Assembly (NCBI RefSeq): GCF_905196875.1
Contig: NZ_CAJJWO010000055.1
Span: 1-35,208 of the forward strand
From: an uncultured Parabacteroides sp.
GTDB taxonomy: Bacteria > Bacteroidota > Bacteroidia > Bacteroidales > Tannerellaceae
Direction of reading: 5' to 3'
Length of the DNA stretch: 35,208 nucleotides
Positions 7,719-16,058 of the stretch are shown one piece after another (position 1 is the first letter of the stretch; each line of letters opens with the position of its first letter). The translations under genes and the position numbers were made by a program. Below the pieces are notes generated by a model that saw only the letters and a program-made list of their open reading frames with translations, had not been told where the DNA came from and made no database searches.

Positions 7719-8906
7719 ATGAAACAGACAGACGAATTCAGGCAATTTGTAAAAGAACATGCTGGCGACGATTTGACACGGTTGTTGCTGAGTGCTTCCC
7801 GTTATCCATCGGTGGATGTTTCCTTTGCAGTCGAACAGATTGCTTCCAGGCATCAGATCAAAGACAAACTACCTGTATGGTATGCAAACGACGCCTTGTT
7901 GTTTCCCTCTAAAATATCGGCGGAGCAATGCTCGTCCGAGCAGACAGCTTTGTATAAACAGCGGTTGGTAGAGGAAAGTGATACCCTATGTGATCTAACC
8001 GGAGGTCTGGGGATCGACAGTTATTATCTTTCCCGTAAAGCCCGTCATGTCACCTATATAGAACGTTTCCCTGCTTATTGTGAAGCGGCACGCAATAACT
8101 TTTCCGTACTAGGAACTGATAATATCACTATAATGGAAGGGGATAGTACAGAATTGATTTCCGGATTACCTGAAATCAGTGCTTTTTATATTGATCCCGC
8201 CCGCCGTGGTGAGGGTAATAAGCGTGTTTATGCCTTACGGGACTGTGAGCCGGATCTGCCTGCTATTTTACCTGAATTGTTCCGTCATGCACCTAAAGTA
8301 ATAGCCAAACTATCTCCGATGGCTGATATTCGGATGACATTGGATTTATTGCCGGGAACTACCGGGATTCACGTTTTGTCAGTGAAGAATGAATGTAAAG
8401 AATTGCTCTTTGTAGTAGAACGTGATGCCGTTACGGAATCACCGCTTATCCATTGTATTAATTATACCAGCAATGGCCAGGAAGAATCTTTCTCCTTTGT
8501 CTGGGAGGATGAACGGCGGGAAGGCTTGCATTTGTCAGATCGTGTAAAGGACTTTCTGTATGAACCGAATGCTTCTTTGTTGAAAGCCGGAGCTTTTAAA
8601 AGTGTGGCTTCCCGTTTCGGGCTTGGTAAGTTAGATGTCAATAGCCACCTTTATACATCGGATACTCGGTTGGAGAATTTTCCCGGAAGAAGTTTTCGTG
8701 TAGAAAATATACACCCTTTTACAGGAAAACTATGTAGAACTTTATCGCGACTTATTCCACAGGCGAACATTTCTGTACGGAATTTTCCTCTTTCCGTAGA
8801 CGAATTACGTAAACGTACAAAGATCGCAGATGGGGGCGATATATATATCTTTGCGACTCAGATAGGATCTGAAAAAATATTGGTAGAATGCCGGAAGCGT
8901 GGTTGA
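7719..8906 (+). CDS. Class I SAM-dependent methyltransferase, PG_1098 / THUMP-like family
   Basis: 395 aa. A Rossmann methyltransferase core begins near residue 88: motif I LCDLTGGLGIDSYYLS, the acidic end of beta2 (VTYIERFP), ITIMEGDS, and motif IV SAFYIDPARRGEGNKRVY. The DPAR type of motif IV resembles RNA methyltransferases. Upstream lies a helical N-terminus; downstream, regions matching the ferredoxin-like and THUMP-like C-terminal domains described for Porphyromonas gingivalis PG_1098 relatives (HLYTSDTRLENFPGRSFRVENIHPF). The THUMP-like end suggests RNA binding, so an RNA substrate is plausible, but the target base is unknown to me. It is cytoplasmic, with no signal peptide. Monocistronic appearance: it is divergent from trp and separated from the next gene by 147 nt with a promoter. 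Confidence 0.85.
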   Translation: MKQTDEFRQFVKEHAGDDLTRLLLSASRYPSVDVSFAVEQIASRHQIKDKLPVWYANDALLFPSKISAEQCSSEQTALYKQRLVEESDTLCDLTGGLGIDSYYLSRKARHVTYIERFPAYCEAARNNFSVLGTDNITIMEGDSTELISGLPEISAFYIDPARRGEGNKRVYALRDCEPDLPAILPELFRHAPKVIAKLSPMADIRMTLDLLPGTTGIHVLSVKNECKELLFVVERDAVTESPLIHCINYTSNGQEESFSFVWEDERREGLHLSDRVKDFLYEPNASLLKAGAFKSVASRFGLGKLDVNSHLYTSDTRLENFPGRSFRVENIHPFTGKLCRTLSRLIPQANISVRNFPLSVDELRKRTKIADGGDIYIFATQIGSEKILVECRKRG

Positions 8907-9000
8907 ATGTGCATTCGAAAAAGGAAAGGTTGAGCGGCTGGTTACTAGTCCCCGTAACCTAAAGATTTGTAATTTTAACGGTTATAGCTTCTGAATCAAT

Positions 9001-9030
9001 ATTGTTGTCTGGATTTTATCCCTATATTTG
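9001..9030 (+). promoter_or_regulatory. Promoter of the DoxX - Gfo/Idh/MocA pair
   Basis: ATTG (9001-9004), 18-nt spacer, TATATTTG (9023-9030): a good match to the Bacteroidetes promoter. Predicted start about 9035, giving a leader of roughly 20 nt before the ATG at 9054. A tiny ATG AAA TGA at 9049 overlaps the real start. Confidence 0.65.
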
Positions 9031-9053
9031 CGTGGTTAAATCAAATACATGAA

Positions 9054-9560
9054 ATGATACAGAAAGATTCTTACACTTCTGCGCAGTTGACCGCGATGGT
9101 TGTACTGCGATTATTTATTGGTTGGCATTTTGCCTATGAAGGGTTGGTGAAGATCCTGAATCCCAAATGGACTTCGTTACCTTATCTGATGGATTCCAAA
9201 GGTTTTATGTCAGACTTTTTCTCCGGATTGGCTAGTGATCCGGCGATGATGAACATGGTCAATGCGCTGAACGAGTGGGCATTGCTGTTGATTGGTCTTG
9301 GACTGATCACAGGTGCTTTCAGCAAACTCTCTTCTATCGGGGCAATGATATTGCTTGCGTTTTATTACCTTTCCCATCCTTCATTTATCGGTGCACAATA
9401 TATGATGCCGTTTGAAGGATCTTATCTGTGGATAGACAAGAATCTGGTTGAGATGGCTGCACTGGCTGTGTTGCTGGTTTTTCCCACCTCACATATTATC
9501 GGGCTGGACCGTTATCTGAAAAAAGCAATCCCCTTATTGTCTAAACTCAAATTAATGTAA
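9054..9560 (+). CDS. DoxX-family membrane protein
   Basis: 168 aa with about four hydrophobic helices (roughly residues 13-31, 70-92, 95-115, 130-150). The N-terminal helix has RLFIGWHFAYEGLVKILNP, the pattern typical of DoxX/DoxD proteins, and the following segment resembles the loop region of that family. DoxX proteins are inner-membrane proteins linked in various bacteria to quinone/thiosulfate redox or stress complexes; a specific activity cannot be assigned. The stop is 4 nt before the next gene, an exported-type oxidoreductase, so the two are very probably co-transcribed and may work together at the membrane. Confidence 0.85.
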   Translation: MIQKDSYTSAQLTAMVVLRLFIGWHFAYEGLVKILNPKWTSLPYLMDSKGFMSDFFSGLASDPAMMNMVNALNEWALLLIGLGLITGAFSKLSSIGAMILLAFYYLSHPSFIGAQYMMPFEGSYLWIDKNLVEMAALAVLLVFPTSHIIGLDRYLKKAIPLLSKLKLM

Positions 9561-9564
9561 TATC

Positions 9565-11214
9565 ATGGTAGCAGAAAATAACAACAATACTCCGAAAGAA
9601 AATAAAGGCCCCGAATCGGAAGGCCGACGCAATGCCCTGAAGGCACTTGCCACTATTCCTGTATTGGGTGCACTGGGCTTTGGTGTTTACAGGAAACAAC
9701 AATACGATAAAAAAACGAAAAGTCTGGGCAGTTCTTTCCGTTTCGATAAGGAACATTATATGATCCCTGCCCAACCGGACGGAAAGAAGATACGTATCGG
9801 GATGATCGGTTTCGGTATCCGCGGTAAGCAGCTGATGCGCGCTGCCGGTTTCGCCGAGCCATCCTGGATCGACGGACTGATTGAAGGGGCAAAGAATGAC
9901 AGTAAGGACAAGCGTTACGAACAGTTCCTGCAACAGGACGATCTGAATATCGAAGTAACCGGCGTATGCGATATCTTCGATGTATATGGCGAAGCGGCTG
10001 TACTGGCTGCCTCCAACATCCACCGCGAAGGGTCGAACGGTACTTTCGGTAAGGCTCCGAAGCGTTACAGAACCTATCAGGAATTGTTGGCGGCCGATGA
10101 TATCGACGCCGTTATCATTGCGACTCCCGACCATTGGCACAGTACGATGGCGATGGAAGCTGCCAAGGCTGGTAAACATGTGTATGTAGAGAAACCTCTT
10201 TCGTGGACGGTCCCCGAAACTTATAAGGTACGGGAAGTGGTGAAAGAAACCGGTATTGTATTTCAGTTAGGTCATCAGGGACGTCAGACCGACAGTTATA
10301 TCCGTGCCAAGGAGATTATCGATAAAGGCCTGATCGGTAAAGTTTCCCTGATCGAAGTATGTACCAACCGTAATGACCCGAACGGAGCCTGGGTATATCC
10401 GCTGATCGACGGTGCTTCCCCCGAGACGATCGACTGGAAACAGTTCGAAGGACCGGAAGAACGTATCAAGGAATATACCGACTATATGATTTCCAATAAC
10501 CTGCAACGGTATATAGGTCCTGACCCTCGCGATAAGTTCAGCCTGGAACGTTTCTTCCGCTGGCGTTGCTGGTGGGATTACAGTACAGGTTTGAGCGGTG
10601 ACCTATTGACACACGAATATGATGCGATCAACCAGATATTCGATGTCGGTATTCCTCACTCGGCAACCTCTTCCGGTGGCGTCTATTACTTCAAAGATGG
10701 CCGTACCGTGCCGGATGTATTGCAGACTACCTTTGAATTTCCGGATAGGGATATGACAATGTTGTATAGTGCCACACTGGCAAGCAACCGTCCGCGTGGC
10801 AAAGTCATTATGGGACACGATGCCCAGATGGAACTTTCCAATACGATCACCTTGAAGGCCGATCCGGCTTCCGAGATCTATAAGGAGAAGATCGACAAGG
10901 GAATCATTAAACCGAACGAACCGTTCTATACCTATGTACCGGGACAAAATTCGGTGGATGCCATCACGTCGCCTACGGAGTTGTATTTTGCTCAACGCGG
11001 TCTGCTTTACACCTATGTAAGCGGTAAACGTTACGACACGACTCACCTCCATATCCGCGAATGGCTGGAATGTATTCGTCAGAACAAGCAACCCAGTTGT
11101 AATATCGATGCCGCATTTCAGGAGGCCATGACCGCCCACATGGGAACACATGCTTATCTGGAGGGACGCACGATGTATTGGGATAAAGAGAAAGAAGAGA
11201 TCGTAAGAGGATGA
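9565..11214 (+). CDS. Gfo/Idh/MocA family oxidoreductase with twin-arginine N-terminus
   Basis: 549 aa, longer than the usual 330-450 because of an N-terminal extension and an expanded C-terminal half. Residues 21-40 (GRRNALKALATIPVLGALGF) look like a Tat signal or signal anchor: paired arginines followed by a hydrophobic stretch. The Rossmann nucleotide site follows (RIGMIGFGIRGKQLM), then IIATPDHWHSTMAMEAAKAG and the signature EKP (E209-K210-P211), whose lysine is the usual catalytic residue. The substrate-side sequence WRCWWDYSTGLSGDLLTHEYDAI is typical of Bacteroidetes/Planctomycetes members. Such enzymes act on sugars or sugar derivatives with NAD(P); the substrate here is unknown. Tat export would allow the cofactor to be loaded before translocation. 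It sits 4 nt after a DoxX gene. Confidence 0.85.
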   Translation: MVAENNNNTPKENKGPESEGRRNALKALATIPVLGALGFGVYRKQQYDKKTKSLGSSFRFDKEHYMIPAQPDGKKIRIGMIGFGIRGKQLMRAAGFAEPSWIDGLIEGAKNDSKDKRYEQFLQQDDLNIEVTGVCDIFDVYGEAAVLAASNIHREGSNGTFGKAPKRYRTYQELLAADDIDAVIIATPDHWHSTMAMEAAKAGKHVYVEKPLSWTVPETYKVREVVKETGIVFQLGHQGRQTDSYIRAKEIIDKGLIGKVSLIEVCTNRNDPNGAWVYPLIDGASPETIDWKQFEGPEERIKEYTDYMISNNLQRYIGPDPRDKFSLERFFRWRCWWDYSTGLSGDLLTHEYDAINQIFDVGIPHSATSSGGVYYFKDGRTVPDVLQTTFEFPDRDMTMLYSATLASNRPRGKVIMGHDAQMELSNTITLKADPASEIYKEKIDKGIIKPNEPFYTYVPGQNSVDAITSPTELYFAQRGLLYTYVSGKRYDTTHLHIREWLECIRQNKQPSCNIDAAFQEAMTAHMGTHAYLEGRTMYWDKEKEEIVRG

Positions 11215-11230
11215 TGACAGAGATACTTAT

Positions 11231-12901
11231 CTACATAAACAGCATAATAATCAACTGTGCCGATATCACCCGAATAAACATCGAAAGGGGATAGACCGTA
11301 GCGTAGGCAACGGAAGGTTCGTCACCTTCCACCGTGGTGTTGGCATAGGTCAACGCCATGGGGTTTGCCATGCTGCCGCAGAGCATTCCGACGTTATGAG
11401 CATAGTCGAGTTTGAGGAATTGGGAGGCGATGAAGCCGACAATCAGTATAGGAACGATAGTCAATAGGAAGCCGAGGCCAATCCATAATAGGCCTTCCGC
11501 CCGGAATACCGTCTCGAAGAAGTGGGCTCCCGAATCGATACCCAGTCCTGCCAGATAGATTACGATACCCAATTGACGCAACATCAGGTTGGCACTCATT
11601 GTTGTATAAGTGGTCAGGTGGAAACGCGGACCGAAGGCTCCCATCAAGATACCTACGATGATAGGACCACCGGCAATACCTAATTTGATAGATGTAGTCA
11701 TGCCTGGCAGCATAATAGGTAAGGAACCAAGCAGGACCCCCAGCGAGATACCGATAAATACGGCGAGCAAGTTTGGGTTATCCAGGCGTTTGATCTCATC
11801 ACCCAGTATCTTTCCTACATTATTAACCGCATTCTTTTCACCGACGATTGTCAGACGGTCACCGATCTGCAAGCGTAGGTTTGTATCGGCTATCAGGTCG
11901 ATGCCAGCACGATTGACACGGGTGATATTGATACCGTAAAGGTTACGCAGACGGAGTGATCCGAGCTTTACACCGTTCACGCGGTTGCGGGTGACGACAA
12001 TACGGCGGGAAACCAGTTGTGAGTCAATTGCGTTCCAATCGATATCTTCTTTGTTCCAGTCTACGTTTTCTTCTTCTCCGAAGAGGACCTTGATTGTTTC
12101 AGTGTCTGATTTTTGGGAGATAATCAATAGATGGTCGTCTTCGTGAAGTATCATATCGGAAGTAGGAATACTGACTTTTCCGTTACGCCATACCCGTGAG
12201 ATAACGAAATGTTTCTCCGTCAGCTTCATGATATCCTTGATACTTTTGTCGTAGATAGCAGGGTTGCTGATATGGAATTCGGTAACACTGGGTTTAGAGT
12301 TGTGTTTTTCCTTTTCGTTGGGCAGGTTCTTGTTACCGAATACTTTCCGTAGCAGGATGATAGCTATGATCACACCTACAACGCCCAAGGGATAAGTTAC
12401 GGCACAAGCCAGTGCCATGTCGGTCACTTCTTTATAATCGGCAGGATTCACCTGTAATAATGCTTGTTGGGCAGCTCCCAGTGCCGGTGTATTAGTGACT
12501 GCGCCACAGAGCAGCCCGACCGTATTCGGAAGCGAAACACCTGTGGTCCAGTGTAGGACAAGCGTCATGATCAATCCGAGCAGGATTACGCCCAGCCCCA
12601 TCATATTCATGGCAACACCGCCTTTCTTCAGCGAAGAGAAGAAACCCGGACCGACCTGTAACCCCAGGGAATAGACAAACAGGATCAGACCGAAACTCTG
12701 TGCAAAGTTCAGCATATCCTTATTGACCACAATCCCGAAGTGTCCGGCCATGATTCCGGCAAAGAATACAAAGGTAATACCTAGTGATATACCGAATATC
12801 TTCTGTCTTCCCAGAAACAGTCCTACTGCTGAAACCAGTGAGATCACGATAACAGCCTGCAACATCGTCGGCTCAAAAAAAGCTTCCTGCAACCAATCCA
12901 T
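11231..12901 (-). CDS. Putative transporter, AspT/YidE-YbjL antiporter family with two RCK_C domains
   Basis: 556 aa. Two blocks of membrane helices (about residues 10-190 and 385-556) are related to each other, as in the YidE/YbjL duplication family; the second contains GILMGAFGPRFHLTTYTTMSANLMLRQLGIVIYLAGLGIDSG. Between them are two TrkA-C/RCK_C cytoplasmic domains (about 205-285 and 300-375; for example HLLIISQ and LRLQIGDRLTIVGEKNAV). Both halves end with a Met/Cys-rich signature of the kind LLCGAVTNTPALGAA and MLCGSMANPMALTYA. AspT exchanges aspartate for alanine; the substrate of this clade is not established. RCK_C domains suggest gating by a small ligand. Transcribed alone, convergent with the upstream oxidoreductase (16-nt gap). 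Confidence 0.85.
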   Translation of the reverse strand: MDWLQEAFFEPTMLQAVIVISLVSAVGLFLGRQKIFGISLGITFVFFAGIMAGHFGIVVNKDMLNFAQSFGLILFVYSLGLQVGPGFFSSLKKGGVAMNMMGLGVILLGLIMTLVLHWTTGVSLPNTVGLLCGAVTNTPALGAAQQALLQVNPADYKEVTDMALACAVTYPLGVVGVIIAIILLRKVFGNKNLPNEKEKHNSKPSVTEFHISNPAIYDKSIKDIMKLTEKHFVISRVWRNGKVSIPTSDMILHEDDHLLIISQKSDTETIKVLFGEEENVDWNKEDIDWNAIDSQLVSRRIVVTRNRVNGVKLGSLRLRNLYGINITRVNRAGIDLIADTNLRLQIGDRLTIVGEKNAVNNVGKILGDEIKRLDNPNLLAVFIGISLGVLLGSLPIMLPGMTTSIKLGIAGGPIIVGILMGAFGPRFHLTTYTTMSANLMLRQLGIVIYLAGLGIDSGAHFFETVFRAEGLLWIGLGFLLTIVPILIVGFIASQFLKLDYAHNVGMLCGSMANPMALTYANTTVEGDEPSVAYATVYPLSMFIRVISAQLIIMLFM

Positions 12902-12924
12902 ATCCGTGTTATTTGTTGAGGATA

Positions 12925-12932
12925 CAAAGATA
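12925..12932 (-). promoter_or_regulatory. Probable -7 box of the AspT-type transporter gene
   Basis: TATCTTTG on the minus strand, 23 nt upstream of the ATG at 12901, matches TAnnTTTG. No strong -33 TTTG is visible at 17-21 nt. Confidence 0.45.
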
Positions 12933-12999
12933 GGGCTTTATTTTGATAACAGATGAAATAATGGAGTAATGTGGGAATAGAGGAATGGGGTGGGAACAG

Positions 13000-13037
13000 A
13001 AAAATGTATAAGGGCAGGTCCAGAACCTGCCCTTATA
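13000..13037 (-). terminator. Terminator at the end of the first SusC/SusD operon
   Basis: A perfect 13-bp stem (13007-13019 with 13025-13037) and 5-nt loop, followed on the minus strand by CA and a run of five T at 13004-13000. It lies 14 nt after the PHP-gene stop codon. Confidence 0.8.
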
Positions 13038-13051
13038 AGGTTGGTATATAT

Positions 13052-14176
13052 TTACTTGCCGAATAATTGTACTTGTAATTTCTTTTCCGGGCTGACAATC
13101 ATATTGTCTACCTGATAGCTGACCGACTGACTGCTTTCATTTTTAGGCAGAATAACCAAGACCGTTTCTCCAGCCGGTACTTCGATCGTTTCCGGGTAGC
13201 CATTGGTGTTTTTGTCGATTTTCTTTAACAGGAAAGGGACATCTGTGTGGTTGACGATGCTTCGGTAAGAACGTTCGGGAGTGGTGTGATGGGTCGCTTT
13301 CACTTCGATGGAGGCCTGGAAGAACTTCCGTAGCAAGTCCTCTTTTCCCATCAGGGTGTCGTAAAACCAGATCAGGGTGCGGCGGTCGAAGAGCGCTTCT
13401 CGGATTCCTTCTGCTGTGCGGTCTTTTGACAAGACAAGAGTCATCGGGCGGTGGCTGGTGGTACGGAAGTCATATAAACGTTCGATTACGTCGTGTACAT
13501 CGGTGTTACAAAGCAGGGTCAGGTTCTTTTCGTTTACCCAGTTCAAAGCAACCGGATACCATTCGAATTCGTTGAAAACCTCGATACCGTTCAGCCAACC
13601 TTTTTGGTAGAGTGTCTCGTGCACGTCATGCCATTGGATAGAGTCGACACCCCATCCAGGATGGTTCCACTGGATAAAAGCTCCCTGATTGTGAGCTTCT
13701 TCAATTGCTTTCATATAATCCTTCTGGTCGAGGGCATTCACATCTTTTACGAACAGAGCATTCAAATGACCGGGAGGCATCGAACGGGTGATTTCACCCC
13801 CTTTGATAAGAATAATCTCTCGGCGTGCCGCTTCCTCTTGGGCGAGGTTGAAAGAGTAGTTATGATTACCCTTTTCGATGGCCGGGCGTGCCGGTTGTCC
13901 TTCGATATGGTCGGTGATGGCGATTGCATCCAGGCCTTCTTCCCAGGCTTCCTGCACCCGCAGGGTCGGCCAGACGATACCGTCGGAGAAGATGGTGTGG
14001 ATATGGAAGTCACATTTCAACAGGTTGTACCTGTCGATCTGCGGCAGGCGAATCTCCTTACGGGCCTTTACCCGTTCTTTTCCTACTTTTATCTGTTTGG
14101 GCAGTGCTTCCTGCGCATTTACACATACACCAGCCGCCAATAATGATAGTGCGATCAATACGTTTGTTGTCTTCAT
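13052..14176 (-). CDS. Exported PHP-domain phosphoesterase (Sb-PDE-like)
   Basis: 374 aa with a clear signal peptide (MKTTNVLIALSLLAAGVCVNAQ). The PHP metal-binding pattern is complete: CDFHIHTIFSDG, AIAITDHIEG, ILIKGGEITRS, QWNHPGWG and LLCNTDVHD supply the His/Asp/Glu ligands. After ~280 residues a small beta-rich C-terminal domain follows (SYRSIVNHTDVPFLLKKI). PHP enzymes hydrolyse phosphate esters with a metal cluster; exported Bacteroidetes members are often annotated as Sb-PDE-like phosphodiesterases, but the substrate here cannot be read. It follows susD by 64 nt and precedes the terminator, so it is the third and last gene of this locus. The pairing suggests that the imported or captured ligand carries a phosphoester, which is an inference. 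Confidence 0.85.
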   Translation of the reverse strand: MKTTNVLIALSLLAAGVCVNAQEALPKQIKVGKERVKARKEIRLPQIDRYNLLKCDFHIHTIFSDGIVWPTLRVQEAWEEGLDAIAITDHIEGQPARPAIEKGNHNYSFNLAQEEAARREIILIKGGEITRSMPPGHLNALFVKDVNALDQKDYMKAIEEAHNQGAFIQWNHPGWGVDSIQWHDVHETLYQKGWLNGIEVFNEFEWYPVALNWVNEKNLTLLCNTDVHDVIERLYDFRTTSHRPMTLVLSKDRTAEGIREALFDRRTLIWFYDTLMGKEDLLRKFFQASIEVKATHHTTPERSYRSIVNHTDVPFLLKKIDKNTNGYPETIEVPAGETVLVILPKNESSQSVSYQVDNMIVSPEKKLQVQLFGK

Positions 14177-14240
14177 ATTACATTTTTATATTGCCTTATT
14201 AAATAATTCTCAGTTCTCCATTTTCAATTATCAATAGCCT

Positions 14241-16040
14241 CTATTCCCATCCGAACAACTGCGGAGCCAGTGCCGGATTCAGTTCCATTTCGTGTTTGGG
14301 GATCGGGCGGTAGTAGAACTTAGGCTCCTGGAATGTGCCGATCTCTTTGATGGTCAGGATGTTTCCTTTCGTTCCTTCTGTCAGGTAGACGCTCGCATTC
14401 GTGTCGTTGATTGTTCCGGTTCTGTAGTAGACCAGTTTTTTACCCAGCGAGTTGCTTTCTTTGTCTGCTTCGGCAGGGATGTCCTGTGAAGAAGGTATCA
14501 GGTAAATATCTTCGATACCGTCTCCGGTCAGGTCGAACTTGCCTAGAGAGGGGAAGTAGAGACCTTCAGGTTCTTTTTCCAATAGCTTTCCGGCTTTCCA
14601 GCGCATCAGGTCGTCGTAGCGGAAACCTTCGAGGGCAAGTTCGACACGGCGTTCGCGGCGTATTTCCTGCAGGGTGGAAGAGATATTCGGGAAGGCTTTC
14701 TGCATGACCGGATCGACTGTCGGATTCAGCTGCATGGCAGGGAGACCGGCACGTGAACGGAGCAGGTTGATTGTTTTGTTCAGGTCATCCTGCGTCAGTT
14801 CACCTAATTCGACACGGGCTTCGGCATAGGTCAGCAACACTTCGGCATAGCGGAGTACCGGATAGTCGATACCCAGGTAATAGTCTTCGTCCTTATTGTT
14901 GATAAAACCTTTGATCTGGTGGTAACCAGAAAAATTCTTATTCAGGTTCTGCACATAAATACCTGCCCCCGGCGCATAAGTCATCGTGTTGATCAGTTCC
15001 CATCCCGGCCAGGCAAGAGTCTGCCACATACGCGGGTCACGGTTTTGGAACTCTTCGACGAACTGTTTGGTCTCGTAACCCGGTTGGGCGGAATAGTAAG
15101 AGCCGTCTTTCATCAGGTACGACTGTACCAGGTCTTTGGTCGGGCAGGGGATATAATTACCGAACATAAAGGCCCAGAAACCGTTTCCCTGTATTTTCCT
15201 GTCGAAGTAGGTTGCCAGAATGATTTCAGGGTTGGTGCTCAAGTCGGAACTTTCGAACAAGGTGTGATAATCGTTGTCTACATCCCCCGTCGTGTAGATG
15301 CTGAAGCCTCCTTCGTTCATGATCTGAAGCGCAACATCGGTAGCCATTTTCAGGTAAGTGCTGGCAGAACTTTGCAGGTTCAGCTCGTCGTGATACTTAC
15401 GGTAAGTACCCTCATATAAGGCATGACGCGCCATATAAGTGAGGACAACCCATTTATCTACGGCACCGGTCTCCTGGCCGGTCTTTACATGCTCGGCGGC
15501 AAACTGGAAATCCTCGAATATCTTCTGAACGACGAAATCCCTTGAGTCGCGTGGCTTGTATAAATCTACATCTGCGGTAGTCAATGTCTTGTCGTACCAG
15601 GGAACATCGGAAAAGCGTTTCACCTTGTCCATATAGAAGCGGGCGCGGAAGAAGCGGGCTACTCCCTGGTAATGTGCCAGTACATCGTCGGCTACCTGTG
15701 CCTTTTCGCAGTTTTCGAGGAAAAGGTTGATCGTGCGTAGTTTATCCCATTCCCAGCCTGCACTGACGGTTGTCGAATTGGGGTTGGTTGAGATCATGAT
15801 GTTCTTTACTTCCACCACGTCCGTTGTAGCCTGGTTATCTGTGCCGGCATCTGCCGTATAGTTATTGAAGTTGGGGAAATCGTAGAGGTTATAACAATAC
15901 ATTTTCAGGTCTTGTTCCGTATTGAAGTAACTGTCCACGCCGATTTCCGTCTGTGGTTGACGGTCCATAAAACTGTCGTTGCAGGAGGTCGCTGCGAGGC
16001 AGGCAAGGATCGTTGCCAAGGAATATAATTCTTTTTTCAT
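14241..16040 (-). CDS. SusD/RagB-family outer-membrane lipoprotein (locus 1)
   Basis: 599 aa. Lipoprotein signal peptide with lipobox ending at the cysteine in LACLAATSCNDSF, followed by an Asp that fits surface export in Bacteroidetes. The helical TPR-like scaffold is typical: DVPWYDKTLT..., VVQKIFEDFQFAAEHV, the YAEVLLTYAEARVELGELTQDD region, INLLRSRAGLP, and the C-terminal ERRVELALEGFRYDDLMRWKAGKLLE block that marks RagB/SusD. It binds the substrate at the cell surface and acts as the lid of the SusC transporter encoded just upstream (18-nt gap). No carbohydrate-active enzyme is adjacent, so the ligand is undetermined. Confidence 0.95.
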   Translation of the reverse strand: MKKELYSLATILACLAATSCNDSFMDRQPQTEIGVDSYFNTEQDLKMYCYNLYDFPNFNNYTADAGTDNQATTDVVEVKNIMISTNPNSTTVSAGWEWDKLRTINLFLENCEKAQVADDVLAHYQGVARFFRARFYMDKVKRFSDVPWYDKTLTTADVDLYKPRDSRDFVVQKIFEDFQFAAEHVKTGQETGAVDKWVVLTYMARHALYEGTYRKYHDELNLQSSASTYLKMATDVALQIMNEGGFSIYTTGDVDNDYHTLFESSDLSTNPEIILATYFDRKIQGNGFWAFMFGNYIPCPTKDLVQSYLMKDGSYYSAQPGYETKQFVEEFQNRDPRMWQTLAWPGWELINTMTYAPGAGIYVQNLNKNFSGYHQIKGFINNKDEDYYLGIDYPVLRYAEVLLTYAEARVELGELTQDDLNKTINLLRSRAGLPAMQLNPTVDPVMQKAFPNISSTLQEIRRERRVELALEGFRYDDLMRWKAGKLLEKEPEGLYFPSLGKFDLTGDGIEDIYLIPSSQDIPAEADKESNSLGKKLVYYRTGTINDTNASVYLTEGTKGNILTIKEIGTFQEPKFYYRPIPKHEMELNPALAPQLFGWE

Positions 16041-16058
16041 TGTTTCTCTTTTTAATAG

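Noticed and set aside
8940..8959. GGTTAC-N8-GTAACC hairpin after the methyltransferase gene
   Set aside because: Only 6 bp and no T run follows, so it is not supported as a terminator; an alternative pairing with GGTTAT near 8980 is equally short.
9547..10179. 210-codon open frame on the - strand
   Set aside because: Antisense to the Gfo/Idh/MocA gene with its Rossmann and EKP motifs; a shadow frame.
13007..13037. GGGCAGGT/ACCTGCCC hairpin as a relative of the trp-region palindrome
   Set aside because: The layout is similar but the sequence differs and a U tract follows, so terminator function explains it.
14177..14240. Iterated TTCTCAGTT / TTCAATTATCAAT-like motifs in the susD-PHP gap
   Set aside because: Degenerate AT-rich low-complexity sequence of a kind common between Bacteroidales genes; no clear repeat unit or function.
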